DNA of 64,000 nucleotides, taken from Opisthorchis felineus. Lineage: Eukaryota; Platyhelminthes; Trematoda; Opisthorchiida; Opisthorchiidae. The stretch spans positions 65,098 through 129,097 of the forward strand of contig SJOL01004326.1 of the NCBI GenBank assembly GCA_004794785.1. Reading direction: 5' to 3'. The position numbers and the translations under genes are program-made. Positions 37,290 through 47,560 of the stretch are shown here, in pieces (within the stretch, counting starts at the first letter, position 1; the number at the start of each line of letters is the position of its first letter). Under the pieces are notes generated by a model. The model worked only from the letters and a program-made list of their open reading frames with translations, was not told where the DNA came from and made no database searches.

Positions 37290-38990
37290 AGGCGTGTGAT
37301 CGATCGTCAAGCCGAGTTGTATTCACAGCCCGAAAGGATGAAGTACTGCACATCAGAGTTTTCGACGTCACGTATAGTCGCGGTTATCTCATTCCGGTAG
37401 GCTCAGTCCCCTCCGAGGAGGCCGCTTGGAATGCATTACATAATAAGTTCTTGTAAGCATCCCCAACTAGCGGCTCACAAAGCTTTTTCACTGACAAACG
37501 GGGAGCTCATTTCTGAGGTTTTCCGGGGAAATTTAATGAAAATTCGCACCGAACAAGGGGGAGATCTGAATCAACCTGTCTAGTCCAAAGCGATCATCTT
37601 CATCGGCTAAAAGAGCCGCGTAATTGCCGTAGAGTGGTTCTAGCTGCACCAGTTTCCTTCACCGACGATTTGGGGAAATGAGGTAGATGGCTGCGCACTG
37701 GAGGCGGTAGCTGATATAATTGACGCGTAAATCCAGGGTTGTTAGTGGACTTTTCATTGGGGAGATTGGGAGGGGAGCTATGCATTGAAGGCACGAGCGT
37801 CACTGACGGCACGACTGGGCCATGTCTGACAATGTCTGACAACCAAGGTGATCGGAGGGTAAGGAATGAACCGCGTCACTGGTAGCTTAGGGCAACTTCA
37901 TGAACTTGACTCCAAGGTTCCTCATGAGCGGGGAGATGCCAGGCGGCACGGCGACACCCACTACGCTTAAACCCAGTACTTTTGAGAATCAAATGATGAT
38001 CGGTACGTTGTGTCTTGCGTCCAGTTTGAACTGAGGCGTCATACCAGTACACTGAAATCTCTCGATATTATGTGAACTCGCCGTAGTGCACAGGGTGGTC
38101 AGACCTCGATTGAAGGCATTTCGGTTAACCAAAGCTACCGCTTGCTGGTGTATAAATGGACACGACATACAAAGAGCATTCAGTATTTCGACCAGTGCGA
38201 GTTTTTGTGTAAGCAGGAATTTGGACAGCACAGGGTCAGTTGCTTATAGGCGTTCAGTTGGGTTATAAGCCCCAGCTCGCGAATTGGAGACTATCCCAAC
38301 ACCGACGCAATCCGTGCAGGAACTGAAGGATGTCCGGAAACCTGTAATGTCTAGATAGAAAGCGTGCCGCAAGCTCAAAAACTGTACTTGGATTTTGCAT
38401 TCGATATTCAGGGATGCAACAGACTTCAATCGATAAATTTCCTAGAGTTCGCACAAGAGCAGCTTGTTGGCTGGTCAGGTTAAAATTGCAATAAAAAAAG
38501 GAAAACGAGACTCAAATAGAGAACGCGGAACGTGCGTGGCGTGCGTCGACTCCCTAGATGCCTTCGGCTGGGATCTACAGAAAAGTAATTGCCAAGCAGG
38601 AGAAGAGGGTTATAGGATGAAGAAAGACTAGTGGAAGCAGCAGTCGCCAGCTTTCGCTTATCCGCCATGATGTGTGCAGTGAATAAGACAACACGGCTGG
38701 TGTCATGACACGACGGCCGATGTGGCAAGAGGATACTTGTATTTGTGAAGCTCGTGGTGTCATTACGAACTGGCCTACGGAGACATCGCTAGCAAATGGT
38801 GAGGAGGAATGAATAAGTAAAAGAGAAAAAAGGGAGGTATCAGCAGTAGCCTGTTTTCGCTTACGCACCTTGCTACATGCAGACATCAGCTGATGACACC
38901 ACGCGACGGCCGATATAATGCTATGCGGCTTGGGATACCACCAGGGAGCCCGGACCTAGAAAAGAGGACGATTAAGGTTTTCACCCGAGG
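37290..38990. repeat. Unnamed ~1.7 kb dispersed repeat, copy 2
   Basis: Colinear with 7085-8890 (anchors given there). The motif gtcgccagctttcgcttatccg near 38645 recurs degenerately at 38860 within this copy and at 8640 in copy 1, suggesting a short internal duplication. No domain was recognised in any frame. It abuts an RTE fragment on the left. Confidence 0.75.
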
Positions 38991-39536
38991 CAGCAGGGGT
39001 TAGCATATAATCGCCAGAGCAGTCTGCATTCTTGGGAAGCAAGTTGCCACACATTCCGCCACCCCAACCTGGGGGACCAGGAGACGGTGGTGGTCAGATC
39101 AGCATCTACTGACCAACATGGTATAAGGCTAAGTGAGTGTCGCATATAGTATAGCTGTCTCCTCATGACAGCAACTGTCCTCGAACTTATACTATCCAAA
39201 AGTACTCCGCACTATGGTGCGAGGTATTCACAGAGTAGCTTACAACACAGTAGCTATGATGCAGTTCGACTTGCACATGGTTTTTCGTGACTATGCGTTG
39301 CGATTACAAAATCAACTAGTCTGAAAAAGGGGATCTTTATTCTCGAAACCCCATAAATTGTTGCCAGAAGACCAGCAGTCGTGGATATTCCGCACAATTT
39401 AGGTCGGCAACAGCTGAACTCAGCTAGAACAAGGCGCAGCCGAGATCATAAATCCAAAGAAGTTCGGAAAACGTGCAAAATCACACCAGTGAACCACACA
39501 GCTTCATGAAACCCGATAAAAGCAGACAGAACTTAC

Positions 39537-39693
39537 GTAATTCCTAACCGATGTGAATTTACAATTGCCGTCATTGTGCGCAAGGCGCATGCCTTGATGC
39601 CGGTGTACTGTCCATCAGGGAGTTCCAGCACTTCAACGAGCTCATCCAGGAGACTCGGATAGAGGTGACGCTCGTCCACATCAAAGGTGTATG
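39537..39693 (-). CDS. HUWE1: HUWE1 exon 5 (157 nt)
   Basis: The acceptor is ttatttacacag. The exon reads LLDELVEVLELPDGQYTGIK and ALRTMTAIVN, matching human [20 protein letters not shown] and SLRTLTSIVH. It receives phase 1 and leaves phase 2, consistent with both neighbours. The donor is gtaagt at 39536. The following intron is 9.3 kb and filled with retroelements. Confidence 0.93.
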
Positions 39694-41152
39694 CTGTGTA
39701 AATAAAGCAAAACCGTTATATACGAAACAGCCACCAAGAAACATGCGAAAAGCGGACTACTCGGCTTCCTTTTATAAAGTATTTTCGTGCATGTTACCTG
39801 TCTGTTGCAGTACACCTGGCGCTCAGAGGTTCACAACTGGAATCTTACGGCCTCAGTGTATGCCTATGTTTCCTTCTGGCCCTAGAACACAACAATGGAG
39901 ATTTAGTTGTAAACCCGTCCGAAAGTAAACATGGCGAAATTTGACAGGCTAACCACCAACAAATCGAGGCTCTGCTGTAGAGATAGCCTCGGGGCTGTAT
40001 TCTGGCCTCGTATCAGTTGTAAGCCGGGTAGCATAAGCCATCTGAGGACATCACAACTGTAGCCAAAAATGCATTACAATGTGTATTTACCACCAGCCAG
40101 TGCATGATTTTACCAGGAAACATCGGAGTACGAAGCATCTAACTGGGGACGAATAATACGTGAAGCACCAAACACGAGAGGAAATCAAGAGCGAGTACGG
40201 ACAATCGGAAGTGAGATTTTTTCAGGTTCGAAGCAACGGCGTTCAAAATCGCATCGTTCAGTGGCGGCGTCCTTTCAGACGTTACCTGCAATGCGATCCA
40301 AAGGAATTATGAAGTATCCCAGACCCAGAGAGCAGCGGTCGAAGAACTTCTTAATTACCTTGCTTTTCTGTAACTACATTTGACAAGATGAGGCTAGCTC
40401 TGTAGCACTACATCTATCATTCTTCCAAGTTTATCGACCGCCATTAGCAACGATGCTGCACGATTCGGCGACAGCGGGTCGTCCGTGACATTATTGCCAG
40501 GTTAACTCAGACTAGGTAGACGGTCTTATTGGGCGCGACATACCACTTACAGATAACGAGTGGTTGGGGGAAAGCGACGTAAGGCTCAACATACATCGGA
40601 AGGTCAGTAAGCACAGTTATCTGCTTCTTTTTGGAACGAATACTTCAATATTTATCCTCATTTAATCATCGCCTCTGGCTAAGCAACAAAAATCGACCGC
40701 TTTCCATAGTTCCCGGCGACTACCCCCAATATGTTTGACATTGTCGGAACATTTAGGTGAAAAAAGTCACATATGCCCCCCCCCATAGTAGAGACGGTGC
40801 CAAAATAAATGAGGATAAAACGCCTGCTGAAAGAAGTGAGCATGTCCCTTGTCTGAATGATTATTTAGGCAGGTAATGTAAATCTTAGGCTGCGTTCTGT
40901 GGTGCTACAGGAACACCATCCATACACGGGGGGATGACAAGTCCCTTAGGAGTCAGCATACCAGAACATCTGACGTCCTGTCAGATAGGTCAATATGTGG
41001 GAACCCCGGCCAGTATGTTGAGTCCGGCATAATGGAAGACTCCACGCAATGTAAACCGCACTTGCGGCAGCACCGAGTCACGTCATACACGACGACAACA
41101 TGCCCAATGTCACCTGTGTCAAAACCACAGCATCAACCGAACTAGTACTTAC
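39694..41152. other. HUWE1 intron 4
   Basis: A 1.46 kb intron from gtaagt at 41152 to the acceptor at 39694. No repeat family or exon was recognised. The plus frame at 39665-39928 is not supported. Confidence 0.6.
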
Positions 41153-41516
41153 ACAAAATGGACAGGGCCTGAAGCCTAGCTCGGATACATTTGTGGCGCT
41201 GCTCAGGGATGGCAAAATACGTGGCCAAACGTATTCTAGCAAATAAGGCCATCTGTTTTGACGGAGGTAAGAGGTGTTGTGACAGGAGCTCCTCCATTAT
41301 TTGCGATGGAGACTGATTACGACGATGTAGTGCACGCAGTACTATCTTTTTAGGTGCTGTCCATTCCACATTTCCACACCCGTCGGTATGTTCTGCGATA
41401 TCACCTGACGGAGTAGTTTCTGTTTCTAATTGACTCGGAGGATTGCCACCGATAAAAGAACCATCTTTTGAATCCGGTCGGTATTCGAAGTATATGTTAC
41501 CAGCTGTTTCGGGGAA
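41153..41516 (-). CDS. HUWE1: HUWE1 exon 4 (364 nt)
   Basis: It begins FPETAGNIYFEYRPDS (human YPPSATTLHFEFYADP). A poorly conserved insert of about 30 residues follows, then SPSQIMEELLSQHLLPPSK and ARIRLATYF, matching human SPSEIMESLTKMYSIPKDK and THIRLAHGF. It ends RLQALSIL (human RLHAISIL). The donor at 41152 is gtaagt, phase 1. The insert between the two blocks is longer than in the human protein. Confidence 0.95.
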
Positions 41517-41548
41517 CTGGAAGGGTTAGAACAGTAAATCAAACCTAC

Positions 41549-41605
41549 ATGATCTGGATCGCAACATGCGGCAAGACCGAAGTTATTTTCTGAACCACCC
41601 CATGT
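41549..41605 (-). CDS. HUWE1: HUWE1 exon 3 (57 nt, 19 codons)
   Basis: This is a 19-codon exon between introns of 37 and 32 bases. It reads TWGGSENNFGLAACC, matching human SWGGKENGFGLAECC, one of the best conserved blocks of the N-terminus. The acceptor is ctctttcag and the donor gtaggt; phase is 0 at both ends. Confidence 0.95.
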
Positions 41606-41642
41606 CTGAAAGAGGAATGTAAAACCCATAACCTTGTCGTAC

Positions 41643-41721
41643 CTCTGCTATGGATACTAAACGTTCCAGGATCATTTTTTTATTGTGATGATCCATCCTT
41701 ACAAAATAGTTGCTTCGTTTG
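41643..41721 (-). CDS. HUWE1: HUWE1 exon 2 (79 nt)
   Basis: A 35-base intron (41756-41722, gtaatg...gtag) separates it from exon 1. The split codon gives S, then KRSNYFVRM, matching human SKRSNYITRL. The exon ends VSIAE before donor gtacga, phase 0. It lies in the DUF908 armadillo region. Confidence 0.93.
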
Positions 41722-41756
41722 CTACCACGATAAATTGTATCAGGTGTACACATTAC

Positions 41757-42175
41757 CTGAAATTGTACGCCAATCCAAGTACAGCCAGTAGTATATCCAT
41801 ATTCTCAGAGCCGAACAGGGCCAGTATGTGGTTCCAAGACCCGTAGAGATAACGATATATACTATGCTCTATCAGATGGCCCGTGAACTCGAGGATAGTG
41901 ACAACATCATCCACCAGCGACGCATTTTCGGGAAGATCTAGTCGCAACATCCACCTCCCAACCTTAGTAACTGCGTGTTCCAGAATGGCATCTAGGCGAT
42001 CCAGTACGTCCACCCACAAACCAAGTTCACATTTCCCGTAGTTCCAGACACTGATCTGCTTCAATTCTGAGATGAGGGTATCGTCCGGACATGCAGCAAG
42101 CCGCTTCGCCAGAAGCATACACTCGTTCTGATCATAACCACACCTGTTAACAATTTTCCTCCTATCGATTTTCAT
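41757..42175 (-). CDS. HUWE1: HUWE1 exon 1 (start codon, 139 codons + 2 nt)
   Basis: The start at 42175 is chosen because MKIDRRK matches the first residues of animal HUWE1 (MKVDRTK). The exon then reads WNYGKCELGLWVDVLDRLDAI, the same block as human [21 protein letters not shown], and ends in LLAVLGLAYNF, close to human VLAVLNLLYVF. This is the leading segment and the beginning of DUF908. The donor is at 41756 (gtaatg), phase 2. Upstream, another minus frame stays open to about 42443 but is offset and does not match the family, so it is probably 5' untranslated or promoter sequence. Confidence 0.95.
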
Positions 42176-44888
42176 TTATTATGAAGGCTATTGGATATAA
42201 CGATATAGATTCATTGAAGAAGTTTCGAATTATATCCAGTGGAGAACCCCTTGTCTGGAAACACACTTTCCAACGAGGAATTGAACGTCCAGAACGGTGT
42301 ACGGTGGCACCGAAACCAGAAGCAAACCACGCGCCTTCAAGGAATTTCACCACCAGTTCAATCCAAGCGTCTCCTGGGGCTTCAAGGGTTCCCAGGGTTT
42401 CGAGCTGATCAGGAAAAACTGGAGTTTTTACTGCGATGTGCATCTGGAAGCATATGAGCTTGTGGATTTTTTCAACTCGTTTTTCGTCCTTCTCTTTCCT
42501 TTTTCATTTGATCCTTCGCTGTTGTTTCTTTTTCACCAGTTTGCTGTTTCCATGTGTCAGCGACAAAGGAATGTGATATCCGAAAAGGAACTGGAGGCTT
42601 GAAATAGCCTATGAACAGTGTCAGATCCCGTCCGGGGTAGAGATAACTAACGAATCATCATCGCACATTAGTAGCTTAGTATTTCTCTATTAAACGCGCT
42701 ACCGCACTAGACGTTAGGGTGAACTGTCGGACCAGAGTACGTTTTCTTATCTGGGAATGGCGACGTTCCAAGATGATAACACTCGGACTGCTGAGTTTTT
42801 TCCATGCATGCCAGTCGACTACGGCTATGGCAGATTTTTGATGGATGTCCTTTAAGCTTCGCATGCTGTTGCAGGTTGCCCTGTTTAAGCGAGTAGGGGG
42901 CGGGCGGCTTATGACTTTCCATGCCAAAAGCAGCGTCCTCCGCAGACTCTAATACGGTGCACTATTTCGTAAAGTCGAAAATAGTCTTTTCATAAAGTGG
43001 GTGGAATTGTTGACGAAACGGCCCCTCGACCCATGCCAGATTCGCGCGCGAGCCATCCATAATCTTCCATCGGACAAAGCGTACCGTTTTCCGTCAGTAA
43101 GGTGATTGTCTAGGGGGAGAGTTGGTTATTCGTCATACTTCTAAGAAATTTTCTGCCAAAGCAGCATTTTATAGCTTCAGTCGGGTGCACTATATACTGA
43201 TGTCCCAGATTTCAGCAGCTGATAAGCATAGCCCAAGACGCTCAGTGAGTGCTTAATATTACCAGGCAGTTGTTGTTTCAGCTCTTTCGGCAAGCCAGAA
43301 ATGCAAGAGCTTGGACAGAGCTTTGGTGGATCACCACATTAAACAGGCTTGGGTATTTAATCGATCTGGCAGTGTACCGGCGAAGAGTGAGATGGCAAAA
43401 CGACTGATATGACGGGACGAAAAACAGTTAAGCGCAAAGTTTTCATGCCAATAAGGAAGCCTTGCACGGCCGCCGCACTTGCTCGATTTCGCCGAGCCAT
43501 AGACGCACACCCAAAATTTCTCTGAAACCATGGTTCGAAAGACGGAAACTTTACCATAAAGTTTTAGTACCTGATGTTGTATATTCGGGCCTTTTAAATC
43601 TCCACATGCACCCTCAGTTTTACTAGAAGTTGCTTAAACGAACTCAGGGTCCACTGGGAGTGCGGAATTCGTATTTTAATGGCTGCTGGTGGCTTTGCGT
43701 TTGGTCTGTGTGAAAACGGTAAGAAGTTCTGCGGAAAAGCTAGTTTCTTCACGTGTTTACTTCTGTATCGAATTTGAGAATAATCTAAAAACGGCATGAA
43801 CAATAATCACGCCCTTTACGTCAGCGCAAAATAACAATAGAGCGGCCTTTCGTGACCTGTATATGGAAATTTCTTCTATCGTTGCGGCAGGCGTCCCGCC
43901 GAAGTCAAGGATGGTCAGCACACGCAATATCTGGCGCAAGGCAAGGTTTAATCTTCACCGATATACCGAGCCACCAATAGTGCCGTTGGATGAATTGTTG
44001 GGTTTGTGGGCAGAACAAGCAGATGGCACAATAAGGTGGTCACTGCTTTCAAGCCCAGGCACAAATTAAAAGGACTGAGACGGTCTTGTGTGTGCACGCA
44101 AAACGCTCGTCTGAGAAATATTAGGGATGTGGTGAATCACGGGCAAGCAATCGGATTGGGTATGGTAGTATGTAGTATGTATGTATTAGTATGCTGTACC
44201 GTCATCGCGACGCCGTACTTGGGTTCGTGGACAGCCCCATACATGAACATCTTGTGTGAGCCGTTTATGGTTTTCATTGTAGTTAGGATATTCTTGGATC
44301 CATCGAGGGTTCACGATGGTTCATTGCTGCCATTCAAACGAGGCACTGAGGCAGCTGTGTCTACAATCGGGGACCCAAAATAGGAAAAAGTGTCAAAAAG
44401 GTCTGCTAGAAAGCACTATGAAGTGAGTCATAACAGACAGGCAAAAGTTGTCACAGTTCCTAACTACTCTAATGAGGTGACACTGCCAAATTTCAAAAAC
44501 TCTAATCTATTTTCAGGTGCAGATAATAGGTCGATGCGAACTGGTGTGAGCATATATGATTATGAGCGACGTGCATTGGCTAGATTGTGCGCAACTAGGA
44601 TAGCTCGGAGCTTCCAGAGACGAGATCAGAGGTATCTGGCGGTGTTGCGCGTTTTTCGAGGGTTTGGCTTCAGAATGGAGCTGTTACAGCCTAAGGAAAA
44701 TCGTGGAGCGTCATATCGTGTGTATTTAGTGAGCTTCTGTTAGCATTTTTGTTCTTTATCAATGAATTTTTCGATTCATAGGGGGATTTTTGGGGACATA
44801 CGCCACAACAAGGGCAAGCTCAGGCCGGAAATGCAGGTGTCCGACAAAGGTTACTTCCATTTTACTTTTCACTTCCTGCCTTACAGGA
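42176..44888. other. HUWE1 5' flank
   Basis: This should hold the HUWE1 promoter and 5' untranslated region. No TATA box or other element could be assigned. Several short open frames (42162-42602, 42676-42927, 43331-43557, 44006-44743) have no recognised domain. From about 43.8 kb rightwards the plus strand becomes visibly G/T-rich. Confidence 0.45.
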
Positions 44889-45140
44889 GAGAATTATGAG
44901 GTTCATCATGCGGTAGGAGTATCTCCACTCCTAATCAATTTCGAGGAGATAAAGAAACGATCACTGAAATGTCTTCTGAACCCGGTTTCAAATATCTTCT
45001 GGCGAAAATCTTGTCGAGCTGGAGTGAGCGGACATCGTTCTAGTCTTCGAAGAGGAGGAAAAGACACAGGTGTTTTTGGATGAACTGACCAAGGTCAGCC
45101 CGTCCTTTGGTATGCACTTTGTACCCACAAATTTTAGGGT
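44889..45140 (+). mobile_element. RTE LINE fragment, reverse transcriptase palm
   Basis: Frame 44790-45083 has VSPLLINFEEI, a form of the RTE block SPLLxNFxID. The nucleotides at 44975-45115 closely follow 35595-35735 of copy B (cttgtcgactt/gagctg, gacatcgt, then tttttggatgaactgaccaa). The YADD box is destroyed. Confidence 0.75.
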
Positions 45141-45839
45141 TAGCATAATCATATTTATTCCCAACTGGTTGATGGCGTACCGTCAGACATGATCATAAGG
45201 CGACAGTCAGAATAAAGCGTGAGTTTGTTCGTATTTGCAGGTAATTAAATAAATGGGCGATAGGGTACAGTCAAGAAAAGTAAGGGGATAGTTGCGGGTG
45301 TGCTATCAAACTGGGCATAGCAGTGCCATGCCGTCATTGCGCTGAAATACTTCGGTTTCTACACAGCCCCGTAACGGACGTCATTTTTGAGGTGATTGGG
45401 CTGGGACGTGCAATTCTGTGAGCAGCGGGATATTTTTGGTTGGCCGAGGGAATCCTCAGAGGTAGAACAATGCTGATGTAAGGTCGCAAGTATTTTTATG
45501 GTCCGGTTGGAGACCGCTGTAGATGTAAATCACAAACCAGGCGGAGTGGATAACAGGCAGACAGGGCGTTTGAAGCAGGTTTTGCCAAAGGTCGAAGCTT
45601 GGGAAGACGTGGAAACGGGATGAGATCGATAAAGCCCGGTGAGACTGAGGAGACATTCGATCGGATATAGTGCATCAATATAGAGGAAAAACTTAATGTT
45701 TACCATGATTAGGGTGGTGACAACAAGTGATTAAATGAGACAGGATAGGGGTAGATTTGGTGTAGTGTTTTATATACATTCGAAGATGTATTAGTTTTGA
45801 TTGTAGCGTGACAGATGAGTTCAATGCACGAACCTGCAA
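45141..45839. other. Sequence splitting two parts of one RTE fragment
   Basis: The pieces at 44889-45140 and 45840-46150 are consecutive parts of the RTE protein (palm, then C-terminal tail), so most of this ~700 bp may be a later insertion. No family was recognised. Confidence 0.4.
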
Positions 45840-46150
45840 GGCTCGGGTCGCGTTTGCTAACTTGAAACACCTATGGTGTCAAAGCATTATATCTCTGAAT
45901 ATCAAGTAAAGTGTATATCAGGCTGCAGTACGGGCTGTTCTGTTGTATGGCTGCGAGACTTGGCCTGTTTGAGAAGCCAAACCGGGGCGTTTTAAGGTGT
46001 TTGACAACAGTTGTCTGGTCTTACGACTGACAAGTATACACCCCTCGTTAGCTTTAACTTCGCTGCGCCCAACAAAGCATATGGTTGCCGAATCCCGCTA
46101 TCGATTCACTGATGCACACACGGCTCCCTCGTTATCGCCAATGGGACTAA
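45840..46150 (+). mobile_element. RTE LINE fragment, C-terminal tail
   Basis: Contains ARVAFANLKHLW, then AAVRAVLLYGCETWPV and RFKVFDNSCLVLRL, the conserved tail of RTE elements (compare RSILLYGSETMPLRAENIR in the element at 10070-11520). There are stops after NIK and WPV. Confidence 0.78.
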
Positions 46151-46489
46151 TCGAGTAATTAGTGAGTTTACCTTTACAACAGTAAGACTCCAGGTTCAGC
46201 GTGGACACCGACAGAGAATTGCGGACAAGGGGATTTATTAAATATTTGGTGAGTCAGCCACTCCAACTTTGTTCCATTCTGTGTTTTAGATAATATCGCT
46301 GAAGATGTGTACGAATCGTAATTGATTATACATTTTTTCAGAAACCCTGTCGAGTAAAAGCGGCTTCCTTAAACTGAGAAATGGATTGACCACATATTAA
46401 GTTTGTACCGATGCAACCAACAATTTTAAACATGATTTGTTAAATGTGGTTGTGTACTTTTTAGGCATGGGGTTGGCAGGCAGACATGT

Positions 46490-47560
46490 ATGGAAATGAA
46501 GGACCGCCGTTGGTCGTTGGAGCAGTCTATTATGTATAGTTGGGGCATTATAGTCAGCTACGAGCACGTGTACCGGTCCGGGAGTTACTATAAATAGCCT
46601 CGGCAGGTGACATCGAGTACAGTTATGAGTATGGCGGGCAGTCGTTGGCCATTATACTGGGCATAGTTGATGCCTCATACTCGGCGTTGCACCTAGACAC
46701 AGGCCTAGTAATTACGATAGGTAGCCAAGGTAGGCGATATTGAGTACAGTTACGAGCATGACGGGCCATCGTTGGCCGTTAGATTAGGATATCGCGCATG
46801 GCCGAGGCCTCATTTTTATCGACCCGCATAGATACTGGCTTGGTGCTTACTGTATGTAGCAGACATAAGTGACGGCACGCACAGTTATGGGTATGACGGG
46901 CCATCGCTGGCCTTTAGATTAGGACACCGTGCACAGTTGAGGTGTCAGCGTTGCATATAAGCACTGACCTAGCAGCTTCAAAAAGTAGCCAAGGTAGGCG
47001 ATTTTGCGTACAGTTATGAGTATGACGTCCGTCGTTCGCCGTTCGATTAGGTTTGTGTGCATAGTTGAGGCCTCGTGTTCATCGGTTCGCGTAAACACTT
47101 GCCCGGTGTTTAGCATACGTAACAAAGGTAAGCGACAAAGCGTACATTTACGAAAAATGACGGATTAGGTAGGATTAGGTTACCAGTTAATCACCGCCGC
47201 ACATGGACACGGACCTATCAGATGCGATAAGTAGCCAAGTAAGTTGACATCGAGTACACTAATGAGTATGGCAGGCCGCCAGGTTAGGCTACCACGCATA
47301 GTTGAGGCCTTATTTTTATCGGTCCGCATGGATGCTGGCCTGGTGGTTAGTGCAGGTAGCAAAGATTTGCAGCATCGCGTACAGTTAGGGGCATGAAAGA
47401 CCGTCGTTGTCCTTTGGATTAGGTTACTGTGCACAGGTGAGGCCTCATAATCAGCGCCGCACACAGACACGGGCCTAGCAGTTACGATAAGTAGTCGAAG
47501 TGAGTGACAACGGATACCGTTATAATGGTGGTAGCTTTGTGAAGTGTTCCATCTATGGAG
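46490..47560. repeat. Satellite block of alternating A and B monomers (~130 bp each)
   Basis: A landmark of the form acagttatgagtatg recurs at 46619, 46746, 46881, 47010, 47144, 47256, 47381 and 47516, spacing 112-135 bases. Two monomer types alternate. A carries gacacggacctagcagttacgataagtagcc-like sequence (near 46695, 46965, 47205, 47465). B carries tttatcgatccgcatagatactggcctggtg-like sequence (near 46815, 47075, 47315). The higher-order unit is therefore about 260 bp, roughly four copies. Monomers are clearly diverged from one another. The open frames at 46919-47566 are incidental. Confidence 0.88.

Larger units (their letters stand above)
2643..42175 (-). other. HUWE1: HUWE1 gene span (N-terminal part, runs off the left edge)
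   Basis: HUWE1 is a very large HECT E3 ubiquitin ligase that ubiquitinates many nuclear and cytoplasmic substrates. What is present here is its N-terminal armadillo-like scaffold (DUF908 and DUF913). Seen: minus-strand exons that follow the animal HUWE1 protein in order from MKIDRRK to a segment about 1,200 residues in. The first eleven exons join in frame to exactly 962 codons. Introns 1-3 are 35, 37 and 32 bases, intron 6 is 53, and the others reach 9.3 kb (intron 5). Known: the UBA, WWE and HECT domains are C-terminal, so they fall outside the window. At least one exon is missing from my model between 20981 and 16028, and others between 13365 and 2837. No premature stop was found in any exon, so the gene looks functional. 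Alternative identity is unlikely because similarity runs over many exons in order. Confidence 0.93.

Noticed and set aside
42162..42443. Minus open frame upstream of the HUWE1 start as an N-terminal extension
   Set aside because: It is in a different frame from the start at 42175 and the start methionine already aligns with residue 1 of other HUWE1 proteins.
46490..47560. CRISPR-like array
   Set aside because: Repeats are ~130 bp, contiguous and diverged, without unique spacers, in a eukaryotic genome; this is satellite DNA.
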